Shown one piece after another: positions 1 to 5,655 of a DNA stretch of 5,655 nt. This DNA is from CAZVCG01 sp964626265 (GTDB taxonomy: Bacteria > Pseudomonadota > Alphaproteobacteria > UBA9219): the NCBI GenBank assembly GCA_964626265.1, contig CAZVCG010000065.1, positions 1 through 5,655 of the forward strand, read 5' to 3'. The notes beneath the pieces were generated by a model. The model made no database searches, was not told the origin of the DNA, and worked only from the letters and a program-made list of their open reading frames with translations. Made by a program: the position numbers and the translations under genes. How positions within the stretch are numbered: the first letter of the stretch is position 1; each line of letters opens with the position of its first letter.

Positions 1-2052
1 CCAGCTCCGCCTGTTCGAGGCGGCGGATTTCGTCGCGCAGGCGGGCGGCTTCTTCGAATTCCAGATCGCTCGCAGCCTGTTTCATGCGTTTGTCGAGATC
101 GCGGATATGCGCGCGCAGATTTTTTCCGCTTAGTGTCGCGTCATCAGCAAAGCCCGGCGTAACGGTCACATGGTCGCGCTCATAAACCGATGACAGAATG
201 TCGCCGATGTTTTTCTTGATGCTTTCGGGCGTGATGCCGTGCGCTGCGTTATAGGCTTGCTGTTTCTCGCGGCGGCGCGCCGTCTCCTCCATGGCGATTT
301 TCATGCTGCCCGTGACACGGTCGGCGTATAAAATCGCCTTGCCGTCCACGTTGCGCGCCGCGCGTCCTATCGTTTGGATCAACGACGTGCGCGAACGCAA
401 ATAACCTTCCTTGTCCGCGTCCAAAATAGCGACCAGACCGCATTCGGGAATGTCCAGCCCCTCGCGCAACAAGTTGATCCCCACCAACACATCGTAAACG
501 CCGAGACGCAGATCGCGGATAATCTCGATACGCTCCAGCGTTTCCACGTCCGAGTGAATATAGCGCACCTTGACGCCAGCTTCGCTCATATATTGCGTCA
601 AAGCCTCGGCCATTTTTTTCGTGAGCGTCGTCACCAGAACGCGCTGCCCGCGCTTCGTCGTTTCGCGCACTTCGAACAACAGATCGTCCACTTGTTTTTC
701 GGTCGGGCGCACGATAACGGGCGGATCGGTCAGCCCCGTGGGCCGCACCACTTGCTCGACGAACACGCCTTGCGTCTGTTCAAGCTCCCATGGGCCGGGC
801 GTGGCCGACGTGAACACCGTTTGGGGCCGCATGACGTTCCATTCCTCGAACTTCAAGGGCCGGTTATCCACGCACGACGGCAAACGAAACCCGTACTGCG
901 CCAGCGTCGATTTGCGCTTAAAGTCGCCGTTGTACATGGCGTTCAGTTGCGGCACCATTACATGGCTTTCGTCGACGAAAAGCATCGTGTTGTCGGGCAG
1001 GTATTCGAACAACGTCGGCGGCGGCTCGCCTGGATTGCGGCCCGTCAGAAAACGCGAATAGTTTTCGATGCCCGCGCAACTGCCCGTGGCCAGCATCATT
1101 TCGATGTCGAACGTCGTGCGCTCGCGCAAGCGTTGCTCCTCCAGCAAACGGCCTTCTGCGACAAACCTCGCCAACGTTTCTTTCAATTCGACTTTGATCT
1201 TTTCAACCGCCTGCTCCAACGTCGGCTTTGGGGTGACATAATGGCTGTTGGCATAAACCTTCACGACATCCAGCGTTTTGCCCTTTTCGCCCGTGAGCGG
1301 ATCAAACTCCACGATGTTCTCGATCTCGTCGCCGAACAGCGCGATGCGCCACGCGCGGTCCTCCAAGTGAGCAGGAAAAACTTCGACCGTATCGCCGCGC
1401 ACGCGAAAATCGCCGCGCCCGAAAGCCATGTCGTTCCGGCGGTATTGCAACTCGACAAGCCCTGACAGCAATAGCTTGCGCTCGATCGACTGCCCTTTCG
1501 TGAGCGTCAGCACCATATCCTGATACGTTTCCACCGACCCGATGCCATAGATGCACGACACCGACGCCACGATGATTACGTCGTCGCGTTCCAACAGCGC
1601 GCGCGTCGCCGCATGGCGCATGCGGTCGATCTGCTCGTTGATCATGGACTCTTTTTCGATGTACGTGTCGGTGCGCGGCACGTACGCTTCAGGCTGGTAA
1701 TAATCGTAATAACTGACAAAATATTCCACCGCGTTATCGGGAAAATAGGATTTCATTTCGCCATAAAGCTGCGCCGCCAACGTTNNNNNNNNNNNNNNNN
1801 NNNNNNNNNNNNNNNNNNNNNNNNNNNNNNNNNNNNNNNNNNNNNNNNNNNNNNNNNNNNNNNNNNNNNNNNNNNNNNNNNNNNNNNNNNNNNNACTTGA
1901 TCCTTGTCACCGCGCTGCAGACCTTCGCATAGTTGCGCAATAGCCTCGGGCTGATCGCCTGCAGGTTTGTAGTCCGATTTCAGGACGAATTTCTTTCCGG
2001 CCTCGGGCCGCACGTCCGGCTTTTTCACATCGGCAAAAACGGGAAAAATCAT
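1..2052 (-). CDS. uvrB: UvrABC system protein B (excinuclease ABC subunit B), 3' end outside window, internal assembly gap
   Basis: UvrB is the ATP-dependent helicase-like subunit of nucleotide excision repair. It receives damaged DNA from UvrA, verifies the lesion and recruits UvrC for incision. The start is the ATG at 2052; the frame is closed upstream by a TAA, and no clear Shine-Dalgarno is seen. The first 52 residues include KSDYKPAGDQPEAI, giving an N-terminal extension of about 17 residues relative to E. coli UvrB. After the N-run the frame resumes at TLAAQLYGEMKSYF and continues without a stop to the left edge, which I checked codon by codon. Landmarks are the beta-hairpin region YFVSYYDYYQPEAYVP (about 1730-1680), motif II DESH (962-973), motif VI QTIGRAARN (350-376) and the C-terminal UVR motif FEEAARLRDEIRRLEQ (about 10-60), which contacts UvrC. 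Walker A lies inside the gap. About 594 codons follow the gap, so only the last residues are missing. No LexA/SOS box was recognised upstream. Confidence 0.97.
1785..1894. other. Assembly gap (110 Ns) inside uvrB
   Basis: A run of 110 undetermined bases interrupts uvrB. Going by E. coli UvrB, the missing part should encode the Walker A loop (GVTGSGKT) and the stretch up to APNK-TLAAQL. The reading frame on the two sides differs by one base if the gap is taken at face value. The E. coli spacing (32 residues between the Gln before the gap and the Thr after it) predicts 93 missing bases. The gap length is therefore most likely an estimate rather than a measured value. Confidence 0.95.
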
Positions 2053-2068
2053 GTCATGTCTATTCTTA

Positions 2069-2099
2069 TGGCCGCTCGGTTACGTCAATGTCACGGCCA
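2069..2099. repeat. Inverted repeat just upstream of uvrB
   Basis: TGGCCG at 2069-2074 and CGGCCA at 2094-2099 form perfect 6-base arms separated by 19 bases. They lie 17-47 bases upstream of the uvrB ATG. On the minus strand a TTGACG that could serve as a -35 element falls within the spacer, but no good -10 follows at the right distance. It could be an operator or a weak hairpin in the leader; six-base arms can also occur by chance. Confidence 0.25.
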
Positions 2100-2157
2100 G
2101 ATTACCAGCTTTTTTCGTTAAGATTAAATCCCGTCGAAAGAAGCCCGTTTCCTGCGG

Positions 2158-2595
2158 TTAGTCGTTGGCGGGACCCTTGGGTGAAAATCCCCTTTTAATG
2201 TCTCGCGCGCCGCCCAAAAGGCCTTGAACCATTTGCATAAGATCGCCAAGCCGCACTGGCTTCTGCGCGACGTGAACGTCGGGAATGCCCTCATAACGCT
2301 CCTGCATCCCCGCAAGATCTCTGCCCCCTATGACGATGACAGGCGTTTGGACGTTTTTCCCGCGTAGCGATTGAATAACCTCAAGCGCGCCGCCGCCGCG
2401 GCCTCCCTTAAGCGTATCATCGATTACGATAAGATCGATGGGTAGTTGTGCAGTTTCCATTTTTACAAAAAATTTATCGACACTATCGCTTAACGTCACA
2501 TGAAGGGGTTCTTCGCCGATTTTTATCTTGCTCAACATCTGCTCTGTTACGTCAAGCGTCATCTCCTCATCGTCCGCAAGTAAAACTTGTTTCAT
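2158..2595 (-). CDS. Stand-alone response-regulator receiver protein with degenerate phosphorylation site
   Basis: This 145-residue protein is a single CheY-like receiver domain (about residues 2-128) with a short basic, glycine-containing tail and no DNA-binding or enzymatic output domain. Visible receiver landmarks are the acidic pair D8-D9 after VLLA, the expected phospho-acceptor D59 in DLIVIDD, and the K112-P113 pair. The residue that should be the conserved Thr/Ser at the end of beta-4 (five after the Pro of TPVIVIGG) is glycine G90, so phosphorylation signalling may be altered. The loop after D59 is unusually glycine-rich (GGRGGG). The ATG at 2595 is preceded by a strong Shine-Dalgarno, GGGAGG, six bases... 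away in the 5' leader at 2601-2606. The gene lies between a second receiver gene and uvrB on the same strand. It may modulate a kinase or phosphorelay by protein contact, but its partner is unknown. Confidence 0.88.
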   Translation of the reverse strand: MKQVLLADDEEMTLDVTEQMLSKIKIGEEPLHVTLSDSVDKFFVKMETAQLPIDLIVIDDTLKGGRGGGALEVIQSLRGKNVQTPVIVIGGRDLAGMQERYEGIPDVHVAQKPVRLGDLMQMVQGLLGGARDIKRGFSPKGPAND

Positions 2596-2600
2596 GAAAT

Positions 2601-2606
2601 CCTCCC
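2601..2606 (-). promoter_or_regulatory. Ribosome binding site of the 2158-2595 receiver gene
   Basis: GGGAGG on the minus strand ends five bases before the ATG at 2595. It is the clearest Shine-Dalgarno among the minus-strand genes and supports this start. Confidence 0.75.
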
Positions 2607-2631
2607 GCCTTGTTGAAGATACTCCAACGAA

Positions 2632-2641
2632 CGAAATTTCG
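2632..2641. repeat. Perfect 10-base palindrome CGAAATTTCG upstream of the first receiver gene
   Basis: CGAAATTTCG is its own reverse complement and lies 37-46 bases upstream of the ATG at 2595, where a transcription start or operator could be expected. A single copy in AT-rich DNA is weak evidence of function. Confidence 0.3.
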
Positions 2642-2719
2642 CGTCAATAATGTCCAAATTTATGCCTCCGAGAAAGCGTAAAGCAAGCCGAAAAGATCAC
2701 GTTAACTCAACGTTGCGGG

Positions 2720-2731
2720 TATTTATAAATA
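2720..2731. repeat. Perfect 12-base AT palindrome between the receiver genes
   Basis: TATTTATAAATA is a perfect 12-base palindrome 17-28 bases downstream of the stop codon at 2748-2750. No GC-rich stem with a T-run is associated with it, so it does not look like a Rho-independent terminator. It could lie in a promoter for the downstream receiver gene. Confidence 0.3.
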
Positions 2732-2747
2732 AAGAGTTTTTCCGGAA

Positions 2748-3257
2748 TTAGCTTAGCGAAAGTGTGCGCATGACGTTAGGCGAATGGCTTCGGGAACCGT
2801 AATCCGAAGGAATCGCATATTTCGCGACAGCCTCGGTCTGATTCATACGAGCATCGTGGATGGCGTCCAGCAGCTTTGTTATCGGAATGACTGGTTTTTG
2901 AAGAATGACTATATTATTTAAAAGCGGGTGTTTACGCCTAAGATGGTTAATGTCATCTCCTGTAGTCATGACAATCGTAATATCCGGGACTTTTTTCCAC
3001 GCATATTCCGCCAACTCAGGCCCCATACGCCCTAAAGGGTCTCCCTGACAAGGCATGTGATTGTCCACGACAAGAACGTCATAAGGCGCGCCGGTTGCGA
3101 TCGAGTCATTGATGCTTTTTTCGCCCGTGGCATAATTTTCAGCCGTGCTGACGCGGTGACCGATGCCGCGGAGCAATTCTTCATAAATTTCCCTAATAAA
3201 GTGATCGTCATCGACGACCAAGATATTCAATTGTTCTTTCGATCCGCACGGTTCCAA
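2748..3257 (-). CDS. Stand-alone response-regulator receiver protein, intact phosphorylation site, TTG start
   Basis: This 169-residue protein carries one receiver domain (about residues 9-138) and a roughly 30-residue Ser/Asn-containing tail, with no recognisable output domain. The acidic cluster D16-D18 (ILVVDDD), phospho-acceptor D65 in DVLVVDNHMP, Thr98/Thr99 in TIVMTTGDD and K121-P122 are all present, so it should be phosphorylatable. The loop between MP and MGPELAEY is longer than usual (CQGDPLGR), which lengthens the beta3-alpha3 face used for partner recognition. The start is TTG at 3257: the frame closes at a TAG a short way upstream with no ATG or GTG between, and GGGAG sits seven bases before the TTG. 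It is divergent from gltX and 152 bases upstream of the other receiver gene. GC is about 48%, lower than the flanking housekeeping genes. The cognate kinase and target are unknown. Confidence 0.9.
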   Translation of the reverse strand: MEPCGSKEQLNILVVDDDHFIREIYEELLRGIGHRVSTAENYATGEKSINDSIATGAPYDVLVVDNHMPCQGDPLGRMGPELAEYAWKKVPDITIVMTTGDDINHLRRKHPLLNNIVILQKPVIPITKLLDAIHDARMNQTEAVAKYAIPSDYGSRSHSPNVMRTLSLS

Positions 3258-3260
3258 AGT

Positions 3261-3269
3261 CTCTCTCCC
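3261..3269 (-). promoter_or_regulatory. Ribosome binding site deciding the TTG start of the 2748-3257 receiver gene
   Basis: GGGAGAGAG on the minus strand contains GGGAG seven bases before the TTG at 3257. No ATG or GTG exists in frame between the upstream TAG and the receiver's first beta strand, so this site selects the TTG. Confidence 0.65.
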
Positions 3270-3299
3270 AAGCGTAAATATCTATCAATTATGCCCTCT

Positions 3300-3328
3300 A
3301 TATTACAGCATGACCCTTCAAATAATAA
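3300..3328 (-). promoter_or_regulatory. Possible sigma-70-like promoter of the 2748-3257 receiver gene
   Basis: On the minus strand TTATTA (3323-3328) and TAATAT (3300-3305) are separated by 17 bases, each matching four of six consensus positions. A start a few bases downstream would give a leader of about 35 bases before the TTG. The region is very AT-rich, so chance matches are likely. Confidence 0.3.
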
Positions 3329-3359
3329 ACCTTTCATTGTCGCATATATCTATATATAT

Positions 3360-3369
3360 CAACGCGTTG
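3360..3369. repeat. Perfect 10-base palindrome CAACGCGTTG upstream of gltX
   Basis: CAACGCGTTG is self-complementary and directly abuts the AT-rich candidate promoter stretch, about 83 bases before the gltX ATG. The position would suit an operator, but only one copy is seen. Confidence 0.3.
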
Positions 3370-3451
3370 TCTCCCTTCCTGCGTTATATCGGCCCGCCAG
3401 AAAGCCCTACGCCCATTTACCTGCGCCTTTGATCCCTGCTAGAACGGCGCC

Positions 3452-4798
3452 ATGAAACCGTTTGTACGCTTTGCCCCTTCGCCCACCGGCCTTTTGCACA
3501 TCGGCAATATCCGCGCGGTGCTGTTTAATTATTTGTTCGCCCGCCGCCACGGCGGCACGTTCCTGCTGCGCCTTGACGACACCGATCAGGAACGCTCCAC
3601 GCAAGAATTTGCCCAAGCCATCGAACGCGATTTGAAATGGCTCGGCCTGACATGGGACACGTTCGCGCGTCAGTCCGACCGCGCGCACCGTTACACCGAA
3701 GAACTGGAAAAGCTGAAAGCCTCGGGCCGCGTCTATCCCTGTTTCGAAACGCAGGGCGAACTCGACCTGAAACGCAAAACACAGTTGGGTCGCGGATTGC
3801 CGCCCGTCTATGACCGCGCCGCGTTGAAACTTTCCAACGCCGAACGCACCAAACTAATTGCCGAAGGACGCAAGCCGCATTGGCGCTTCAAGCTCGACTA
3901 TACCGATGTCGTGTGGGACGACGGCATCCAGAAACGAAAAAGCTTTCCCGCTTCGTCGCTATCCGATCCCGTTCTGGTACGCGAGGACGGTGTGCCACTT
4001 TACACGTTCTGCTCGGTTGTCGATGATGCCGACTTCGGCGTGACGCACGTCATCCGCGGCGAAGACCACGTAACGAACACCGCCGTTCAAATCCAGATCT
4101 GGAAAGCAGTAACGGACAAGCCCGTTCCACAGTTCGCGCATTTTCCGCTTCTCGTCAGCGCGACAGGCGTCGAGATGAGCAAACGCCTCGGCACGCTCAG
4201 CATCGCCAGCATCCGCGACGAAATGGGCATCGAACCCATGGCGATAAACGCCTTGCTCGCCAAGCTCGGCACGTCCGATCCCGTCGCGCCGCGCCTGACG
4301 CTCGACGAACTCGCGGCCGAATTCGATCTGAATAAAATCTCGCGCGCGACGGCCAAATTCGACCTCGAAGAACTTAAGGCGTTGAACGCCAAGATCCTGC
4401 ACATGACTCCGTTCGCCGCCATCGCGCCGCGCCTGAAAGACTTTGGACTTGCCGAAGCAGACGAAACTTTCTGGAACGCCGTCCGCGCCAACTTAACTAA
4501 ACTGGCCGACATCAAGGATTGGTGGAACGTCGCGCACGGCACGATTACCCCTACCATCGCCGACCATGCCTTTATCCGCGAAGCCGAAACCGTCTTGCCC
4601 GACGCCCCATGGGACAAGAACACATGGACACAATGGACGGAAGCGGTTAAGGTCAAGACAGGCCGCAAGGGCAAGGAATTGTTCATGCCCTTGCGCCTCG
4701 CGCTGACGGGCGTCGATCACGGACCCGAGATGCGCGATTTGCTCCCGTTGATCGGCCGAGAACGCGCCGATGCTAGGCTTAAAGGGAAACAGGCATGA
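3452..4798 (+). CDS. gltX: Glutamyl-tRNA synthetase (class I, alphaproteobacterial short type)
   Basis: The enzyme attaches glutamate to tRNA-Glu in the cytoplasm; in bacteria without GlnRS it also mischarges tRNA-Gln for GatCAB to amidate. The 448-residue protein begins VRFAPSPTGLLHIGN, with the HIGH signature as HIGN at 16-19, and has the KMSKS-type loop as EMSKR at 241-245. Likely substrate-site positions are R6, S10, D42 (Glu in most well-studied GluRS), Y184, S188 and R202 in VIRGEDH. Of the E. coli-type zinc cysteines only C97 (YPCFET) remains, so the zinc-binding insertion is apparently not functional as such. The C-terminal third is the helical anticodon-binding region. The ATG at 3452 fits the family N-terminus exactly, though its Shine-Dalgarno is weak. 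The gene is followed by cysS on the same strand. Many alphaproteobacteria carry two gltX copies, so this may be either one. Confidence 0.96.
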   Translation: MKPFVRFAPSPTGLLHIGNIRAVLFNYLFARRHGGTFLLRLDDTDQERSTQEFAQAIERDLKWLGLTWDTFARQSDRAHRYTEELEKLKASGRVYPCFETQGELDLKRKTQLGRGLPPVYDRAALKLSNAERTKLIAEGRKPHWRFKLDYTDVVWDDGIQKRKSFPASSLSDPVLVREDGVPLYTFCSVVDDADFGVTHVIRGEDHVTNTAVQIQIWKAVTDKPVPQFAHFPLLVSATGVEMSKRLGTLSIASIRDEMGIEPMAINALLAKLGTSDPVAPRLTLDELAAEFDLNKISRATAKFDLEELKALNAKILHMTPFAAIAPRLKDFGLAEADETFWNAVRANLTKLADIKDWWNVAHGTITPTIADHAFIREAETVLPDAPWDKNTWTQWTEAVKVKTGRKGKELFMPLRLALTGVDHGPEMRDLLPLIGRERADARLKGKQA

Positions 4799-4894
4799 TG
4801 GTTGGTTTAGTCCTTTTTTCTCGATGTCGTTGACGCGCCGGCGGCGTTAGAGCCGGGCAATCGTTTGCATTAACAATTCATCGAGGAACATACT
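4799..4894. other. gltX-cysS intergenic spacer
   Basis: This 96-base spacer shows no clear terminator. It holds a T-rich patch right after the gltX stop, a GC-rich stretch around 4833-4847 (CGCGCCGGCGGCG) and a TTGACG that lacks a fitting -10. The short gap and shared strand suggest that gltX and cysS may be co-transcribed, with cysS translated from its own strong ribosome binding site. Confidence 0.45.
4883..4887 (+). promoter_or_regulatory. Ribosome binding site of cysS
   Basis: GAGGA lies seven bases before the ATG at 4895 and supports that start. The encoded N-terminus (MTTLHLHNTMSRQKEEF) also matches the family. Confidence 0.7.
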
Positions 4895-5655
4895 ATGACC
4901 ACCCTTCACCTTCACAACACCATGTCGCGGCAAAAAGAGGAATTCGTGCCGCTCGACCCCGGCCATGTGAAAATGTACGTGTGCGGCCCCACCGTGTACG
5001 ACTTCGCGCACATCGGCAACGCACGGCCCATGGTCGTGTTCGACACGCTTTACCGCCTGCTCAAACGCCACTACCCCAAGGTCAGCTACTGCCGCAACAT
5101 CACGGACATCGACGACAAGATCATCGCCAAGGCCAAAGAGTCCGGCGAGACCATCGACGTCATCACCAAGAAAACGACGCAGGGCTTTCACGACGACCTC
5201 GCGCACCTGAACACGCTGCAACCGGATTTCGAGCCGCGCTGCACAGAAACGGTTCCGGAAATGATCGCGATGACGCAAACGCTGATTGACAAGGGCCACG
5301 CGTATGTGGCCGAAGGCCACGTGCTGTTCCATGTCCCGTCGATGAAGGACTACGGGCAACTGTCGCGCCTGTCGCACGACGAACTCATCGCGGGCGCGCG
5401 CGTTGAAGTCGCGCCCTATAAAAAAGACCCGGCTGATTTCGTCTTGTGGAAGCCCAGCACGCCGGATCAACCCGGCTGGGAAAGCCCATGGGGACGCGGC
5501 CGCCCCGGCTGGCACCTCGAATGCTCGGCGATGTCCAAGAAACATTTGGGCGACATGTTCGACATTCACGCGGGCGGGCTTGACCTCATCTTCCCGCACC
5601 ACGAAAACGAGATCGCGCAGAGCCGTTGCGCCGACGGCACGCCGCTGTTTTCGGG
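4895..5655 (+). CDS. cysS: Cysteinyl-tRNA synthetase, 3' end outside window
   Basis: The enzyme charges tRNA-Cys with cysteine in the cytoplasm and is a class I, zinc-dependent synthetase. The 253 complete codons present cover the N-terminal catalytic half. MYVCGPTVYDFAHIGNARP holds the first zinc ligand C30 and the HIGH signature as HIGN (39-42). The other expected zinc ligands are C210 in WHLECSAMS and H235 and E239 in FPHHENEIAQS; all four match E. coli CysRS in order and spacing. NITDIDDKII and WGRGRPGWH are further family signatures. The KMSKS loop, anticodon-binding domain and stop codon lie beyond the right edge. The ATG at 4895 is backed by a Shine-Dalgarno. It follows gltX by 96 bases on the same strand, an arrangement of two class I synthetases that could share a transcript. 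No frameshift is seen. Confidence 0.97.
   Translation, partial: MTTLHLHNTMSRQKEEFVPLDPGHVKMYVCGPTVYDFAHIGNARPMVVFDTLYRLLKRHYPKVSYCRNITDIDDKIIAKAKESGETIDVITKKTTQGFHDDLAHLNTLQPDFEPRCTETVPEMIAMTQTLIDKGHAYVAEGHVLFHVPSMKDYGQLSRLSHDELIAGARVEVAPYKKDPADFVLWKPSTPDQPGWESPWGRGRPGWHLECSAMSKKHLGDMFDIHAGGLDLIFPHHENEIAQSRCADGTPLFS

Larger units (their letters stand above)
3258..3451. promoter_or_regulatory. AT-rich divergent intergenic region between the receiver gene and gltX
   Basis: This 194-base spacer separates divergently transcribed genes and must hold promoters for both. It includes an alternating pyrimidine-purine AT stretch (about 3343-3359) followed at once by the palindrome CAACGCGTTG (3360-3369). 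Possible -10-like TATATC/TATATA sequences for gltX lie at 3351-3360, but no good -35 is found at 16-18 bases. The last 80 bases before gltX are more GC-rich and lack a clear Shine-Dalgarno. I see no tRNA, terminator or small gene here. Confidence 0.55.

Noticed and set aside
570..1061. 163-codon open frame on the plus strand inside uvrB
   Set aside because: It lies wholly over conserved uvrB coding sequence and shows no family resemblance or ribosome binding site.
374..1465. 363-codon open frame on the plus strand, antisense to uvrB
   Set aside because: It is the exact codon-for-codon complement of the uvrB frame and is open because uvrB rarely uses TTA, CTA or TCA. The translation is rich in Arg, His and Gln with no recognisable domain.
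1785..1894. uvrB as a frameshifted pseudogene
   Set aside because: The frame change falls exactly across undetermined bases, and both flanks are open and strongly conserved, so an inaccurate gap size explains it.
2110..2115. Six-T run after receiver/uvrB spacer sequence, considered as a plus-strand terminator
   Set aside because: No stable GC-rich stem precedes it, and no plus-strand gene ends nearby.
2053..2157. SOS (LexA) box upstream of uvrB
   Set aside because: Neither GTTC-N7-GTTC nor CTGT-N8-ACAG was found in the spacer.
3057..3455. 132-codon open frame on the plus strand overlapping the receiver gene and the divergent spacer
   Set aside because: It runs antisense through conserved receiver sequence and then across AT-rich spacer into the gltX start; no domain is visible.
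4087..4686. 199-codon open frame on the minus strand opposite gltX
   Set aside because: It is antisense to conserved GluRS sequence, serine-rich from codon complement effects, and has no recognisable motif.
4795..4833. 12-codon ORF overlapping the gltX stop by ATGA
   Set aside because: ATGA overlaps often mark translational coupling, but the peptide (MMVGLVLFSRCR) is too short and has no supporting signal.
4847..5602. 251-codon open frame on the minus strand opposite cysS
   Set aside because: It overlaps unmistakable CysRS sequence, and its translation is a low-complexity Arg/Val/His-rich shadow.

Overview
The window looks like chromosomal DNA from an alphaproteobacterium, probably from a draft or metagenome-derived scaffold because it contains a run of 110 Ns. 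This assignment is an inference. It rests on the short alphaproteobacterial-type glutamyl-tRNA synthetase (HIGN signature, incomplete zinc cluster), an N-terminally extended UvrB, and the moderate GC content. I cannot name a genus.

Layout. Positions 1-2052 (minus strand) hold uvrB, the DNA-damage recognition subunit of the UvrABC excision nuclease. Only its last residues run off the left edge, and the N-run at 1785-1894 hides its Walker A motif. Upstream of uvrB, on the same strand, are two small stand-alone response-regulator receiver proteins at 2158-2595 and 2748-3257. The first lacks the conserved Thr/Ser of the phosphorylation site; the second has a complete site and starts at TTG. Neither has an output domain, and no histidine kinase is visible. 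An AT-rich divergent intergenic region (3258-3451) separates them from gltX (3452-4798, plus strand), a non-discriminating-type glutamyl-tRNA synthetase. After a 96-base gap comes cysS (4895 onward, plus strand), cysteinyl-tRNA synthetase, cut by the right edge.

How the parts relate. uvrB, gltX and cysS are housekeeping genes for nucleotide excision repair and tRNA charging. By hand count the second receiver gene is about 48% GC, against about 61% in a sampled stretch of gltX. The receiver pair therefore looks like a small lower-GC accessory island between housekeeping genes. All three minus-strand genes run the same way with gaps of 152 and 105 bases and no convincing terminator, so read-through from the receivers into uvrB is possible but unproven.

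The window shows no convincing new multi-gene system. The best leads are the receiver pair (one degenerate, one intact), the palindromes in the AT-rich spacers, and the assembly gap whose stated length breaks the uvrB frame.
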